Part shown: one piece after another, positions 47,799 through 59,171 of the stretch
How positions within the stretch are numbered: the stretch's first letter is position 1
Layout: each line of letters opens with the position of its first letter
NCBI RefSeq assembly: GCF_900103225.1
Contig: NZ_FNJH01000003.1
Location: forward strand, 634,904 to 698,903
Reading direction: 5' to 3'
DNA: 64,000 nucleotides
From: Pseudomonas congelans
GTDB lineage: Bacteria > Pseudomonadota > Gammaproteobacteria > Pseudomonadales > Pseudomonadaceae
Position numbers and translations under genes: made by a program
Notes under the pieces: model-generated
Databases searched by the model: none
The model's input: only the letters and a program-made list of their open reading frames with translations
What the model was told of the DNA's origin: nothing

Positions 47799-48608
47799 AT
47801 GAACCTGCTGACCAAGAGCAAATCCAGCGGCCGCGACGTCGTGGCGCTGGCCCCCGGCTCGCTGGAATACGTGAACTTTGCCGCCTACCGCCTGGAGGCC
47901 GGAGAAACCCTGCCGCTGAGCGCAGAAGAAAACGAGCTGTGCGTGGTGCTGCTGACCGGACATGCCAGCGTCACAGGCGAAGCGCCGGGGCAGGGCGCTT
48001 TCAGCTGGGAAAACATCGGCGACCGGCAATCGGTGTTCGAAGAAAAATCGCCGTTTGCGGTCTACCTGCCGCCGCATAGCCAGGCGCAGTTTGTCGCGCG
48101 TGGCGCGGTGCAGCTTGCCGTATGCACGGCACCGGGCGATGCCGGCAAACATTTTCCGGCACGCTTGATCATGCCGGGCAGCATGAAGCGCAGCGTACGC
48201 GGCAAGGGCGCCAATACCCGTTATGTGTGCGACATATTGCCGGACAGTGAAGCGGCTCATTCGCTGCTGGTGGTCGAGGTACGTACACCTTCCGGGCATT
48301 CCTCCAGTTACCCGCCGCACAAGCACGACCGGGACAACCTGCCGCACGAGAGCTTCCTCGAAGAAACCTACTACCACCAGGTCAACCCGCCGCAGGGCTT
48401 CGTTTTCCAGCGGGTTTACACCGACGACCGCAGCATCGATCAGGCCATGGCCGTGGAAAACAATGACCTGGTGACCGTGCCCAAGGGCTATCACCCGGTC
48501 TCAGTACCCTATGGCTACGAATCCTGGTACCTGAACGTAATGGCCGGCCCGACGCGCGCCTGGCAGTTCCACAACGATCCGCAGCACAGCTGGCTGCTGG
48601 ATCTCTGA
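47799..48608 (+). CDS. iolB: 5-deoxy-glucuronate isomerase
   Basis: 269 residues, two cupin halves. The first runs from about 10 to 120. The second (about 130-265) has the metal-binding histidines in [17 protein letters not shown] and the downstream [16 protein letters not shown] segment. IolB converts 5-deoxy-glucuronate to 2-deoxy-5-keto-gluconate, the substrate of IolC. Thirteen bases after iolE and 28 before iolA, with the same orientation. Length matches the family (about 270). Confidence 0.94.
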   Translation: MNLLTKSKSSGRDVVALAPGSLEYVNFAAYRLEAGETLPLSAEENELCVVLLTGHASVTGEAPGQGAFSWENIGDRQSVFEEKSPFAVYLPPHSQAQFVARGAVQLAVCTAPGDAGKHFPARLIMPGSMKRSVRGKGANTRYVCDILPDSEAAHSLLVVEVRTPSGHSSSYPPHKHDRDNLPHESFLEETYYHQVNPPQGFVFQRVYTDDRSIDQAMAVENNDLVTVPKGYHPVSVPYGYESWYLNVMAGPTRAWQFHNDPQHSWLLDL

Positions 48609-48636
48609 TTTCCCATTTTTGTTCTGGAGGCATGAG

Positions 48637-50139
48637 ATGAACGAGTCACCGGTGATCGGCCACTACATCAACGGACACCTGAACAATGGCGAGGGTGAGC
48701 GTTACAGCGATGTCTTCAACCCCGCAATCGGCACGGTCCAGGCGCGTGTTGCGCTGGCCAGCGTGAAGACCGTGGATGAAGCGGTTGCGGCGGCCAAGGC
48801 GGCGTTTCCGGCCTGGGCCGAGCAGTCCTCGTTGCGCCGGGCGCGGGTGATGTTCAAGTTCAAGGAGCTGCTGGACAAGCATCACGACGAGCTGGCGCAG
48901 ATTATCTGCCGCGAGCACGGCAAGGTGTTGTCCGACGCGCGCGGTGAGGTGGTGCGCGGGATCGAGATCGTCGAATTTGCCTGCGGTGCTCCCAGCCTGT
49001 TGAAGAGCGATTTCAGCGACAACATCGGCGGCGGTATCGATAACTGGAACCTGCGTCAGCCGTTGGGCGTCTGCGCCGGGGTCACGCCGTTCAACTTTCC
49101 GGTCATGGTGCCATTGTGGATGATTCCCATGGCGCTGGTGACCGGCAACTGTTTCATCCTCAAGCCTTCCGAGCGCGACCCGTCGGCCAGCCTGCTGATG
49201 GCGCGCCTGCTCAAGGAAGCCGGTCTGCCCGATGGCGTCTTCAATGTGGTGCAGGGCGACAAGGTGGCGGTCGATGCGCTGCTGCAGCACCCTGACATCG
49301 AAGCCATTTCCTTTGTCGGCTCGACCCCGATTGCCGAATATATTCATCAGCAAGGCACTGCCCACGGCAAGCGCGTGCAGGCGCTGGGCGGGGCCAAGAA
49401 CCATATGATCGTGATGCCCGACGCTGATCTGGATCAGGCCGCCGACGCCTTGATCGGGGCGGCTTATGGCTCGGCTGGGGAGCGCTGCATGGCGATCTCG
49501 ATTGCCGTGGTGGTCGGCGATGTCGGCCAGCGCCTCATCGACAAGCTGTTGCCGCGTATCGACCAGCTCAAGGTTGGCAACGGCATGCAGGCCGATTCTG
49601 ACATGGGGCCGCTGGTCACCGCAGTGCACAAGGCCAAGGTCGAGGGTTTCATCGATCAGGGCGTCAAAGAGGGCGCCAGGCTGCTCGTCGATGGGCGCCA
49701 CTTCAAGGTGCCGGGTGCCGAGCAGGGCTTTTTCGTTGGCGCGACGCTGTTCGACCACGTCACGCCGCAGATGCAGATCTACAAGGAGGAAATCTTCGGC
49801 CCGGTGCTGGGCATCGTGCACGTCGCGGATTTTGCCAGCGCCGTTGCGCTGATCAACGCACACGAGTTCGGCAATGGCGTGTCGTGCTTCACCAGCGATG
49901 GCGGCGTGGCGCGCGCATTCGCTCGCAGCATCAAGGTCGGCATGGTCGGCATCAACGTACCGATCCCGGTACCCATGGCCTGGCATTCGTTTGGTGGCTG
50001 GAAGCGTTCGCTGTTCGGCGATCACCACGCCTACGGCGAAGAAGGCCTGCGCTTTTACAGCCGCTACAAAAGCGTCATGCAGCGCTGGCCGGACAGCATC
50101 GCCAAAGGCCCCGAGTTCAGTATGCCGACTGCCAAATAG
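48637..50139 (+). CDS. iolA: Methylmalonate-semialdehyde dehydrogenase (acylating)
   Basis: 500 residues from the ATG preceded by GGAGG; a few open codons upstream are excluded by the ribosome-binding site. Aldehyde dehydrogenase family with [15 protein letters not shown], the NAD-binding segment [15 protein letters not shown], the [11 protein letters not shown] motif and the nucleophile C284 in [11 protein letters not shown]. It oxidises malonate semialdehyde or methylmalonate semialdehyde to acetyl-CoA or propionyl-CoA without a separate decarboxylase. Placement between iolB and iolI indicates the inositol role; a paralogue for valine catabolism (mmsA) probably exists elsewhere. Confidence 0.93.
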   Translation: MNESPVIGHYINGHLNNGEGERYSDVFNPAIGTVQARVALASVKTVDEAVAAAKAAFPAWAEQSSLRRARVMFKFKELLDKHHDELAQIICREHGKVLSDARGEVVRGIEIVEFACGAPSLLKSDFSDNIGGGIDNWNLRQPLGVCAGVTPFNFPVMVPLWMIPMALVTGNCFILKPSERDPSASLLMARLLKEAGLPDGVFNVVQGDKVAVDALLQHPDIEAISFVGSTPIAEYIHQQGTAHGKRVQALGGAKNHMIVMPDADLDQAADALIGAAYGSAGERCMAISIAVVVGDVGQRLIDKLLPRIDQLKVGNGMQADSDMGPLVTAVHKAKVEGFIDQGVKEGARLLVDGRHFKVPGAEQGFFVGATLFDHVTPQMQIYKEEIFGPVLGIVHVADFASAVALINAHEFGNGVSCFTSDGGVARAFARSIKVGMVGINVPIPVPMAWHSFGGWKRSLFGDHHAYGEEGLRFYSRYKSVMQRWPDSIAKGPEFSMPTAK

Positions 50140-50174
50140 TCTTCATCAATGGAATGTTGCGGAGAACAAAAACA

Positions 50175-51005
50175 ATGAACCACCCTCTGCGTTTCGCCCT
50201 TAATCGAATGGTCGCGCCACGCCTGTCTCTGGAAAGTTTCGTCGACCTGGCGGTTGAGTTGGGTGCCGATGCCATCGAGATTCGCAACGACCTCAAGGGC
50301 ATCGAGATCGAAGACGGCACTGCCCCCGAGGTCGTCCGTGATCTTTGTGCTGCCAAGGGGGTAGAGGTGTTGTCCATCAACGCCCTGTACCCGTTCGATG
50401 TCTGGAACCAGGAGCGCGCTGCCCAAGCGACCAAGCTGGCGCAGTACGCCCGCGACTGCGGTGCCCGCGGTCTGGTGCTGTGCCCGCTCAATGACCGTGC
50501 CGATCCGCGCAACGGCGCGCAGCGTGCTGCGGGGTTACGCACCGTATTGACGGCCTTGGCCCCGATTCTTCGCGAGCACGGAATTCTCGGCTTCGTCGAA
50601 CCGCTCGGCTTTGAGGAGTGCTCGCTGCGGCTCAAGCGTCAAGCGGTGGATGCGATCAAGGCTGTCGGCGGTCTGGATGTTTACCGACTGGTTCACGATA
50701 CCTTTCACCACCATCTGGCCGGCGAGGTCGAGCTGTTCCCGGAGCTGACCGGGTTGGTACATATCTCCGGTGTCGAGGATGCGCAGACACCGCTCAACAG
50801 CATTCGCGATGGTCATCGCGTGCTGGTCGGCGAAGGCGACATTCTGGGTAATGCGTCGCAGATCGAGCGCTTGCTGGACAGCGGCTATGAGGGGCATCTG
50901 TCGTTCGAACCGTTTGCTGAAAGCGTTCACGTGCTGGATGACATTCCTCAAGCAATAGCGGCAAGCATGACGCATTTGTCACGAGCCGTTTCGCAGCGTC
51001 ACTGA
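50175..51005 (+). CDS. iolI: IolI-type inosose isomerase (TIM-barrel sugar phosphate isomerase/epimerase)
   Basis: 276 residues from the ATG 36 bp after iolA. The AP endonuclease 2/xylose-isomerase-like barrel carries [52 protein letters not shown] and [11 protein letters not shown]. These correspond one by one to the landmarks of B. subtilis IolI (IEIR, LNALVFFN, IALEFVG, LVLDSFHFH). IolI interconverts 2-keto-myo-inositol and 1-keto-D-chiro-inositol, so the operon could also serve D-chiro-inositol. Metal ligands are the conserved Glu, Asp-His and Glu at the barrel top. Confidence 0.82.
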   Translation: MNHPLRFALNRMVAPRLSLESFVDLAVELGADAIEIRNDLKGIEIEDGTAPEVVRDLCAAKGVEVLSINALYPFDVWNQERAAQATKLAQYARDCGARGLVLCPLNDRADPRNGAQRAAGLRTVLTALAPILREHGILGFVEPLGFEECSLRLKRQAVDAIKAVGGLDVYRLVHDTFHHHLAGEVELFPELTGLVHISGVEDAQTPLNSIRDGHRVLVGEGDILGNASQIERLLDSGYEGHLSFEPFAESVHVLDDIPQAIAASMTHLSRAVSQRH

Positions 51006-51063
51006 CTTCAGCCGTCAGGCCGGCTTAAACCCTGGCCACCTCAAACAAGAACAAGGTGCGAAC

Positions 51064-53001
51064 ATGAGTACAACCCGACTGACCATGGCCCAGGCCCTGG
51101 TGAAGTTTCTCGATAACCAGTACGTCGAAGTCGACGGCGTACAGAGCAAATTCGTCGCCGGCATTTTCACCATTTTCGGGCATGGCAACGTGCTGGGGCT
51201 TGGGCAGGCACTGGAGCAGGACAGCGGCGACCTGGTGGTCCATCAGGGCCGTAACGAGCAGGGCATGTGCCACGCCGCCATCGGTTTTGCCAAGCAGCAC
51301 CTGCGTCGCAAGATATACGCGTGCAGTTCATCGGTCGGCCCTGGCGCAGCGAACATGGTCACCGCTGCGGCAACGGCCTCAGCCAACCGCATCCCGTTGC
51401 TGCTGTTGCCGGGCGATGTCTACGCCAGCCGCCAGCCCGATCCGGTGCTGCAGCAGATCGAGCAGTTTCACGACCTGAGTATCAGCACCAACGACGCGTT
51501 CAAGGCGGTGAGCAAATACTGGGACCGTATCAACCGCCCCGAGCAGTTGATGAGCGCTGCGCTCAATGCCATGCGCGTACTGACCGACCCGGCCGACACG
51601 GGCGCCGTTACCCTTGCGCTGCCTCAGGATGTGCAGGCCGAAGCCTACGACTACCCGGACAGCTTCCTGCAAAAACGTGTGCACCGTATTGACCGGCGTC
51701 CGCCAAGCAAGGCCATGCTTGACGACGCATTGAGGCTATTGGCCGACAAGCGCAAGCCATTGTTGATCTGCGGCGGCGGGGTGCGTTACTCCGGTGCGGC
51801 CGATGACTTGCAAGCTTTTGCCGAGCGCTTCGATATCCCGTTCGCCGAAACCCAGGCCGGCAAGAGTGCGATCGTTTCGGCGCACCGGCTGAACATGGGC
51901 GGCATCGGCGAAACCGGCACGCTGGCGGCCAATCGGCTGGCCAAAGAGGCCGACCTGATCATCGGCGTCGGCACCCGTTACAGCGATTTCACCACCGCGT
52001 CGAAATGGCTGTTCCAGAATTCGGATGTACAGTTTCTCAACCTCAATGTCGGTGCCTTCGATGTGCAGAAACTGGACGGCGTGCAGGTCCTGGCCGATGC
52101 GCAGACGGCATTGCAGGCGCTGACCGAAAGCCTGCAAGCCAGCGGTTATCGTGCGGCCTGGGGCGATGCGCCGCAGTCGGCACGTGCCGAGCTGGACGCC
52201 GAGGTGGATCGCCTGTACGCGGTCGAGTATCAGCGTGAGGATTTTGTCCCGGAAATCAACGATCACCTGGACCCGGCCGTGCTGCGCGATTTCATCGAGC
52301 TGACCGGTTCGTGTCTGACTCAGAGTGGTGTATTGGGCATCCTCAACCAGAGCCTGCCTGCCGATGCGGTGATCGTTGCAGCAGCGGGCAGTTTGCCGGG
52401 TGACCTGCAGCGTGCCTGGCGCAGCACTGGTGTGGACACCTATCACGTCGAGTACGGTTATTCGTGCATGGGCTATGAAGTCAACGCGGCACTGGGCGTG
52501 AAACTCGCAGCGCCGCATCGCGAGGTCTTTGCGCTGGTCGGCGATGGCTCTTACATGATGCTCCATTCGGAACTGGCCACCTCGATCCAGGAACGGCGCA
52601 AGATCAACGTGGTGTTGCTGGACAACATGACTTTTGGCTGCATCAACAATCTGCAGATGGAGCACGGCATGAACAGCTTCGGCACCGAGTTCCGTTTCCG
52701 CAATCCGGAAACCGGCAAGCTCGACGGTGACTTTGTGCCAGTGGATTTCGCCATGAGTGCTGCCGCCTATGGCTGCAAGACCTACAAGGTGAGTACCGCC
52801 GAACAACTTCGCCAGGCGCTCGCCGATGCGCAACGTCAGACGGTGTCGACGCTGATCGACATCAAGGTCCTGCCCAAGACGATGATCCACAAATACCTGT
52901 CTTGGTGGCGTGTCGGGGTTGCCGAAGTGTCGACCACCGGCACTACCGCCCAGGTGTATGAAAAGCTCAACCGCGAGCTGGTCAAGGCTCGTCAGTACTG
53001 A
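51064..53001 (+). CDS. iolD: 3D-(3,5/4)-trihydroxycyclohexane-1,2-dione hydrolase
   Basis: 645 residues of the thiamine-diphosphate enzyme family. The N-terminal Pyr domain has the activating glutamate region [17 protein letters not shown] and [16 protein letters not shown]. The central domain is about 220-360. The C-terminal PP domain has the [15 protein letters not shown] motif and the thiamine-binding [12 protein letters not shown]. IolD hydrolytically opens the ring to 5-deoxy-glucuronate, feeding IolB. Length and domain order match IolD (about 640 residues). Confidence 0.95.
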   Translation: MSTTRLTMAQALVKFLDNQYVEVDGVQSKFVAGIFTIFGHGNVLGLGQALEQDSGDLVVHQGRNEQGMCHAAIGFAKQHLRRKIYACSSSVGPGAANMVTAAATASANRIPLLLLPGDVYASRQPDPVLQQIEQFHDLSISTNDAFKAVSKYWDRINRPEQLMSAALNAMRVLTDPADTGAVTLALPQDVQAEAYDYPDSFLQKRVHRIDRRPPSKAMLDDALRLLADKRKPLLICGGGVRYSGAADDLQAFAERFDIPFAETQAGKSAIVSAHRLNMGGIGETGTLAANRLAKEADLIIGVGTRYSDFTTASKWLFQNSDVQFLNLNVGAFDVQKLDGVQVLADAQTALQALTESLQASGYRAAWGDAPQSARAELDAEVDRLYAVEYQREDFVPEINDHLDPAVLRDFIELTGSCLTQSGVLGILNQSLPADAVIVAAAGSLPGDLQRAWRSTGVDTYHVEYGYSCMGYEVNAALGVKLAAPHREVFALVGDGSYMMLHSELATSIQERRKINVVLLDNMTFGCINNLQMEHGMNSFGTEFRFRNPETGKLDGDFVPVDFAMSAAAYGCKTYKVSTAEQLRQALADAQRQTVSTLIDIKVLPKTMIHKYLSWWRVGVAEVSTTGTTAQVYEKLNRELVKARQY

Positions 53002-53051
53002 TCACTTTTATCGTTCAGCGCTCGTGACCCGTTCACGGGTACATCCAATAA

Positions 53052-54080
<1,029 letters not shown>

Positions 54081-54132
54081 CCATCTTGCGGTTAACCAGG
54101 ACATCTCTTGAAAGGAATAAAAGGGAGGCATC

Positions 54133-54993
54133 ATGCGTATTGCACTAGACCCTTACATGTATCGCCATCTGTCCCTGGGGGCGATGGTCGATAAAACCGC
54201 GCAGCTGGGTTATGAGTACATCGAGCTGTCGCCGCGTGAAGATTTCATGCCGTTTTACAAATACCCTCGGGTAGATCGGGCGCGGATCAGGGAGTTTCGC
54301 AAGGCCCTGAGCGATGCCGGGGTGAAACTCTCCTCGCTGCTGCCGTTGTACCACTGGGCTGCGCCAGATGAAGACCTGCGTATTGCAGCGGTTCGCAACT
54401 GGAAACGTGCCATTCAGGTCGCCGTTGAAATGGACTGCGACCTGATAAATACCGAGTTCAGCGGGCAATCCGACCATGCGCTGGTCTGTGAAAACCAGTT
54501 CATGAAATCCATGGATGAATTGATGCCGCATTTCGAGCGCGAAGGTATAAAGCTCGATATTCAGGCGCACCCCTACGATTTCTGCGAACGCAACAACGAG
54601 TCGGTGGATATCATTCGCGGGCTCGATCGGGACTGGATCAACTACCTGTACGCGGCACCACACACTTTCTTCTACGACGATGGCGTTGGCGATATCGCTT
54701 CGATGCTGCGCTATGCCGGCGACAAGCTCACGCATCTGATCATTGCCGACACCTATAATCACCGTGCTTCTTCCAACCTTCGCTACATCGTCAACCCGCC
54801 CGGCGTGACGGCGACTGTGCATCAGCACCTGGACATCGGCCAGGGCGAGGTGAACTGGGAGGCGTTCTTCTCGACGTTGCGGGACATCAAGTTCGACGGT
54901 ATTGCCACAGTGGCGGTATTTGCCTGGGAGGAACGCGCAGATGAATCGAGCCGATTCATGCTGGAGCGGGTCAAAAGCGAGCTGCTCCGTTGA
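54133..54993 (+). CDS. IolH-like TIM-barrel sugar isomerase/epimerase
   Basis: 286 residues of the AP endonuclease 2 superfamily. It has [36 protein letters not shown], the metal-site candidates in [13 protein letters not shown] and [27 protein letters not shown] and [17 protein letters not shown]. It is a third member of this superfamily in the operon, after IolE and IolI, but clearly distinct from both. IolH-type proteins occur in many iol loci with no firmly established reaction. The strong ribosome-binding site AAGGGAGG precedes the ATG. Confidence 0.75.
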   Translation: MRIALDPYMYRHLSLGAMVDKTAQLGYEYIELSPREDFMPFYKYPRVDRARIREFRKALSDAGVKLSSLLPLYHWAAPDEDLRIAAVRNWKRAIQVAVEMDCDLINTEFSGQSDHALVCENQFMKSMDELMPHFEREGIKLDIQAHPYDFCERNNESVDIIRGLDRDWINYLYAAPHTFFYDDGVGDIASMLRYAGDKLTHLIIADTYNHRASSNLRYIVNPPGVTATVHQHLDIGQGEVNWEAFFSTLRDIKFDGIATVAVFAWEERADESSRFMLERVKSELLR

Positions 54994-55059
54994 AACGGCG
55001 GCATCAACCACACAACCGACGGCTGCGGCCATGAGGTTCATGGACTACAGGAGACATGC

Positions 55060-56079
55060 ATGCGAGCAGGGCTGGTTGGCTATGGCAAAGGCGGGCGTTA
55101 CTTTCATGCGACGCTGATTTCAAGTTTGCCGGGTGCTACGTTTGTGGGCGTGGTCACACGCTCTGCAGAGCGCAAACAGGAAGTTGCCAAAGACCATCCC
55201 GGCGTGGCGACCTTCGACACGCTGGCCGACCTAGTCGCTGCCGGGGTTGATGTGGTGGTGATTTCCACACCGCTGGCCTCGCGGCGAGCACTGATCCTCG
55301 AAGCGATAGAACTGGGTGTCGGGGTGGTCAGCGACAAGCCCTTCGCCAGTGATGCAGCGCAGGCACGCGAGCTGGTGGGCGCAGCCGAGCGCCGTGGCGT
55401 GCTGCTCAGCGTTTATCAGAACCGCCGCTGGGATTCGGACTTCCTCACTGTGCGCAAGTTACTCGACAGTGGCGCGCTGGGCGCGGTCAGCCGATTCGAG
55501 TCCAGCATCGAGCGTTATTCGCCACGTTCTGTCGGCAAGGCCAGCGGCGGCGGCGTGCTGCGTGACCTGGGCAGTCATCTGGTGGATCAGGCGCTGGTGC
55601 TGTTCGGTCCGGTCGAACGGGTGTACGCCGAACTGCAATTCGCTACGCCTCAGGACGAACTGGACCACACGTTCTTCGTGTCCCTGAGCCATGCCGGTGG
55701 CGTGACCTCGCACCTGTCCGGCAGTTGCCTGCAAAACAGTGCCAAGCCGCGCTTCAGGGTCAGTGGAACGAAGGGTTGTTACAGCGTCGACGGGCTGGAC
55801 GGCCAGGAAGAGGCCGCCTTTGCCGGGCTGACACCAAAATCCGAGGGTGAGCGCTGGGGTGTCGAGGAGCATCGTCGCTGGGGCTGGTTCGAGCAGGGCG
55901 AGCATCGCGAGCGTGTGCCGTCGGAGCGCGGTTGCTGGCTCGAGTTCTACCGCCAGTTGCAAAGCGCCGTTGACGAGCAGGGCTGTAATCCGGTCAACCC
56001 ACAGGATGCGATAGCCTCGGCGCAGGTCATGGATGCCGCGCGCCTGAGCGCTAAAGAAGGAAGGGTTGTAGTGCTGTAG
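55060..56079 (+). CDS. Gfo/Idh/MocA oxidoreductase, IolW-like (scyllo-inositol 2-dehydrogenase type)
   Basis: 339 residues. The Rossmann domain starts MRAGLVGYGKGGRYFHATLI, and the VSDKPFASDAAQA motif replaces the usual EKP with DKP. The C-terminal domain has LLSVYQNRRWDSDFLTVRKL and VLRDLGSHLVDQALVLFG. These landmarks follow B. subtilis IolW and E. coli YdgJ closely, NADP-linked scyllo-inositol dehydrogenases. The likely role is entry of scyllo-inositol into the same pathway by oxidation to 2-keto-myo-inositol. It is the last gene of the catabolic operon, followed by a hairpin. Confidence 0.8.
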   Translation: MRAGLVGYGKGGRYFHATLISSLPGATFVGVVTRSAERKQEVAKDHPGVATFDTLADLVAAGVDVVVISTPLASRRALILEAIELGVGVVSDKPFASDAAQARELVGAAERRGVLLSVYQNRRWDSDFLTVRKLLDSGALGAVSRFESSIERYSPRSVGKASGGGVLRDLGSHLVDQALVLFGPVERVYAELQFATPQDELDHTFFVSLSHAGGVTSHLSGSCLQNSAKPRFRVSGTKGCYSVDGLDGQEEAAFAGLTPKSEGERWGVEEHRRWGWFEQGEHRERVPSERGCWLEFYRQLQSAVDEQGCNPVNPQDAIASAQVMDAARLSAKEGRVVVL

Positions 56080-56120
56080 TCATCGTGCGCTGCAGCACAC
56101 CTGTCAGTCCGTCATCGAAG

Positions 56121-56160
56121 AGAGCCTGACGCTTGCCATGCGTCGGGCTCTGTCGTTTCT
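56121..56160 (+). terminator. Terminator-like hairpin at the end of the iol catabolic operon
   Basis: AGAGCCTGACGC, a 7-base loop, then GCGTCGGGCTCT (11 Watson-Crick pairs plus one G-T) followed by a weak T-containing tail. It lies 42 bp after the last stop and separates the catabolic operon from the transporter operon. Confidence 0.7.
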
Positions 56161-56206
56161 GCAACCGAATAAAATGAAATGGAATAAAATTCTAAAACCA
56201 GTTGAA

Positions 56207-56224
56207 TTGGAAAATATTTTCCAA
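56207..56224. promoter_or_regulatory. Perfect 18-bp palindrome upstream of the inositol transporter operon
   Basis: TTGGAAAATATTTTCCAA, containing the TGGAA-N6-TTCCA core seen before iolC. A degenerate copy TGGAATAAAATTCTA lies 28 bp upstream (56180-56194). Likely operator of the RpiR-type regulator, within an AT-rich promoter region. Confidence 0.68.
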
Positions 56225-56326
56225 TAGAGTCGTTTTCAGGTTACCGACTATCGAATCACTCGCGCTTTGAAGGTTTTTCAGATCACGAGAAGCAAGCCCG
56301 ACAAAAACAAAAGATAGGTACTGTCG

Positions 56327-56497
56327 ATGAAAACCCCTACCTCTGGCGTCACCGCCAAGCGTTCTGCCACCTCGTCATTCTGGATCCGGACCATGGAGCG
56401 ATTTCTCACCGTCGTCGCCCGGGGCCTGTGTGTGCGCCATAAGGATGCGCAACTGTTCTGCATCCCCGGTGCCACCGGGATCCGCCTGTCACGCTGA
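56327..56497 (+). CDS. Short coding-like ORF between operator and binding-protein gene
   Basis: 56 codons: it opens MKTPTSGVTAKRSATSSFWI and ends GATGIRLSR, and the product is basic with three cysteines. About three quarters of third codon positions are G or C, as in neighbouring genes. The stop lies 44 bp before the transporter gene. The ribosome-binding site is weak (GATAGG about 9 bases upstream). No family is recognised. It could be a small protein, a translated leader, or chance. Confidence 0.35.
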   Translation: MKTPTSGVTAKRSATSSFWIRTMERFLTVVARGLCVRHKDAQLFCIPGATGIRLSR

Positions 56498-56541
56498 TTC
56501 GCTGCATCCGTACAACAACAATAATTTGGAGACAGATCCTC

Positions 56542-57477
56542 ATGAAGACCAAGATTGCTTTGACCTCATTGGCGATGGCGCTGATGCTGGGCAGCGGTGC
56601 AGCTTTGGCCGATCTCAAGATCGGTGTGGCCATGTCGCAGTTCGACGACACCTGGCTGACCTACCTGCGTGACGACATGAATGCCAAGGCCAAAGTCATG
56701 TCCACGACCGAGAAAGTGGACCTGCAGTTCGTCGATGCCCGCGCGGACGTCAACAAGCAGCTCGATCAGGTCAAGGACCTGATCAACAAGAAAGTCGACG
56801 CCCTGATCGTCAATCCGGTCGACACCGCTGCGACTGCGCGGATCACCAAGGAAGCGGTCGCTGCCGGTATCCCGCTGGTTTACGTCAACCGTCGCCCGGA
56901 CGATCCGAAACTGCCTGCAGGCGTTGCCACCGTGACGTCGGATGACATGGAGGCCGGTCGACTTCAGGCGCAATACATCGCTGACAAGATGGACCACAAG
57001 GGCAGCGTCATGATTCTGCTGGGTGATCTGGCCAACAACTCCACGCAAAACCGCACCAAGGGCATCAAGGAGGTATTGGCCAAGTACCCGGACATCAAGA
57101 TAGACCAGGAACAGACCGGTACCTGGCTGCGCCAGAAGGGCATGGACCTGACCAACGACTGGCTCACCCAAGGGCGCAAATTCAACGCTGTGCTGGCCAA
57201 CAACGATGAAATGGCCATTGGCGCGGCGATGGCGCTGAAGCAGGCCGGCGTCGGCAAGGGCAGCGTTTTTGTCGCCGGTGTCGACGGTACGCCTGACGGG
57301 CTCAACGCCGTGACCAAAGGTGATCTGGCCGTATCGGTCTATCAGGACGCGAAAGGACAGGCCGACGGGGCGATCGATGCCGCGGTGAAACTGGCCAGGA
57401 AGGAAAAGGTCGAGCCCCAGGCGATCATCATTCCTTATCGTCTGATCACCCCTGAAAACGTCGCCACCTTCAAATAA
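56542..57477 (+). CDS. ibpA: Inositol/sugar ABC transporter periplasmic binding protein
   Basis: 311 residues. The signal peptide at 1-23 (ALTSLAMALMLGSGAALA) is followed by a mature start at DLKIGVAMSQFDDTWLTYL. Peripla_BP_4/RbsB-like fold: QLDQVKDLINKKVDALIVNPVD, VYVNRRPDD and FVAGVDGTPDGLNAV. It delivers inositol to the permease encoded two genes on. The name is borrowed from the Caulobacter ibpA-iatA-iatP system; specificity is inferred from the iol locus. GGAGA precedes the ATG by about 10 bases. Confidence 0.88.
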   Translation: MKTKIALTSLAMALMLGSGAALADLKIGVAMSQFDDTWLTYLRDDMNAKAKVMSTTEKVDLQFVDARADVNKQLDQVKDLINKKVDALIVNPVDTAATARITKEAVAAGIPLVYVNRRPDDPKLPAGVATVTSDDMEAGRLQAQYIADKMDHKGSVMILLGDLANNSTQNRTKGIKEVLAKYPDIKIDQEQTGTWLRQKGMDLTNDWLTQGRKFNAVLANNDEMAIGAAMALKQAGVGKGSVFVAGVDGTPDGLNAVTKGDLAVSVYQDAKGQADGAIDAAVKLARKEKVEPQAIIIPYRLITPENVATFK

Positions 57478-57546
57478 CAACGATCGCCAGACCCGGGAGG
57501 GCACGCCAATGTCCTCCCGCAGTCTGCCGCTTGAGGAGTTGTGATC

Positions 57547-59124
57547 ATGTTCGGTTCTGCTACTGCCAATCCGCCCGCGCAACGCGATCTGCCGTCCGGC
57601 GACGGGGGTGGCGGGGCGCCTGACGCCCAGGCCCCGTATCTGCTGGAAATCAGCCATGTCAGCAAGGGCTTCCCTGGCGTCATTGCGCTCAACGATGTGC
57701 AACTGCGCGTTCGCCCTGGCAGCGTGCTGGCGCTGATGGGCGAGAATGGAGCCGGAAAATCCACCCTGATGAAAATCATTGCGGGCATCTATCAGCCGGA
57801 TTCGGGGGAGATCCGCCTGCGTGGCAAACCGGTCCGCTTCGATACGCCTCTTTCCGCGTTGCAGGCAGGCATCGCCATGATCCATCAGGAACTGAACCTG
57901 ATGCCGTTCATGAGCATTGCCGAGAACATCTGGATCGGCCGCGAGCAGCTCAACGGCCTGCACATGGTCGATCATCGCGAGATGCACCGCTGCACTGCCG
58001 AGCTGCTGGAGCGTCTGCGCATCAAGCTCGATCCCGAGGAACTGGTCGGTACGCTGAGCATTGCCGAGCGGCAAATGGTGGAAATCGCCAAGGCTGTGTC
58101 ATACGACTCGGACGTGCTGATCATGGACGAGCCGACCTCGGCGATCACCGAAACCGAAGTCGCTCACCTGTTTTCGATCATCAGCGACCTGCGTGCCCAG
58201 GGCAAAGGCATCATTTACATCACCCACAAGATGAACGAAGTCTTCGAAATCGCCGACGAAGTGGCGGTGTTCCGCGACGGCGCCTACATCGGCCTGCAGC
58301 GCGCCGAAAGCATGGACGGCGACAGCCTGATCACCATGATGGTGGGCCGTGAACTGACCCAGCTGTTTCCCGAGCGGGAAAAGCCGGCAGGCGACGTGCT
58401 GCTGTCCGTCAACCAACTGAGCCTGAACGGCATTTTCAAGGATGTGAGCTTCGACCTGCGTGCCGGGGAGGTGCTTGGCATTGCCGGGCTGATGGGTTCT
58501 GGGCGCACCAATGTGGCCGAGACGCTGTTCGGCATAACCCCCAGCGACAGCGGCGAGGTGCGCTTCGATGGCAAGACGGTGCACATCGGCGATCCTCATC
58601 AGGCCATCGAACTGGGTTTTGCGCTGCTCACGGAGGACCGCAAACTGACCGGCCTGTTTCCATGCCTGTCAGTGATGGAAAACATGGAGATGGCGGTGCT
58701 GGCCAACTACGCCGGTAACGGTTTCGTGCAACAGAAGGCCTTGCGCGCACTGTGCGAAGACATGTGCAAAAAGCTTCGGGTCAAGACGCCGTCGCTGGAG
58801 CAGTGCATCGACACATTATCCGGAGGTAACCAGCAGAAGGCGCTGCTGGCGCGCTGGCTGATGACCAACCCCCGGGTGCTGATTCTGGATGAGCCCACAC
58901 GCGGTATCGACGTGGGTGCCAAGGTGGAAATCTACCGCCTGATCTCCCTGCTGGCCAGTGAGGGCATGGCCGTCATCATGATTTCCTCGGAGTTGCCGGA
59001 GATTCTCGGCATGAGTGATCGGGTCATGGTCATGCACGAGGGTGAAATGATGGGCATCCTTGATCGCGGTGAAGCGACCCAGGAAAAAGTCATGCATCTG
59101 GCCTCCGGCCACAAGGTTCATTGA
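57547..59124 (+). CDS. iatA: Inositol ABC transporter ATPase (duplicated ABC domains)
   Basis: 525 residues from the ATG with GAGGAG at suitable distance; a GTG two codons earlier is too close to it. Two ABC domains of the carbohydrate-uptake type. Domain 1 has Walker [10 protein letters not shown], a degenerate signature [14 protein letters not shown] and Walker [11 protein letters not shown]. Domain 2 has a degenerate Walker [11 protein letters not shown], a full signature [15 protein letters not shown] and Walker [17 protein letters not shown]. This mixed pattern is normal for RbsA/MglA proteins. The proline-rich N-terminal extension (about 1-35) is unusual but modest. Confidence 0.92.
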   Translation: MFGSATANPPAQRDLPSGDGGGGAPDAQAPYLLEISHVSKGFPGVIALNDVQLRVRPGSVLALMGENGAGKSTLMKIIAGIYQPDSGEIRLRGKPVRFDTPLSALQAGIAMIHQELNLMPFMSIAENIWIGREQLNGLHMVDHREMHRCTAELLERLRIKLDPEELVGTLSIAERQMVEIAKAVSYDSDVLIMDEPTSAITETEVAHLFSIISDLRAQGKGIIYITHKMNEVFEIADEVAVFRDGAYIGLQRAESMDGDSLITMMVGRELTQLFPEREKPAGDVLLSVNQLSLNGIFKDVSFDLRAGEVLGIAGLMGSGRTNVAETLFGITPSDSGEVRFDGKTVHIGDPHQAIELGFALLTEDRKLTGLFPCLSVMENMEMAVLANYAGNGFVQQKALRALCEDMCKKLRVKTPSLEQCIDTLSGGNQQKALLARWLMTNPRVLILDEPTRGIDVGAKVEIYRLISLLASEGMAVIMISSELPEILGMSDRVMVMHEGEMMGILDRGEATQEKVMHLASGHKVH

Positions 59125-59171
59125 GTTCGTACTGCAGGGCTCGGTAGAAGAAGAACAAGAGGATAACGAAC

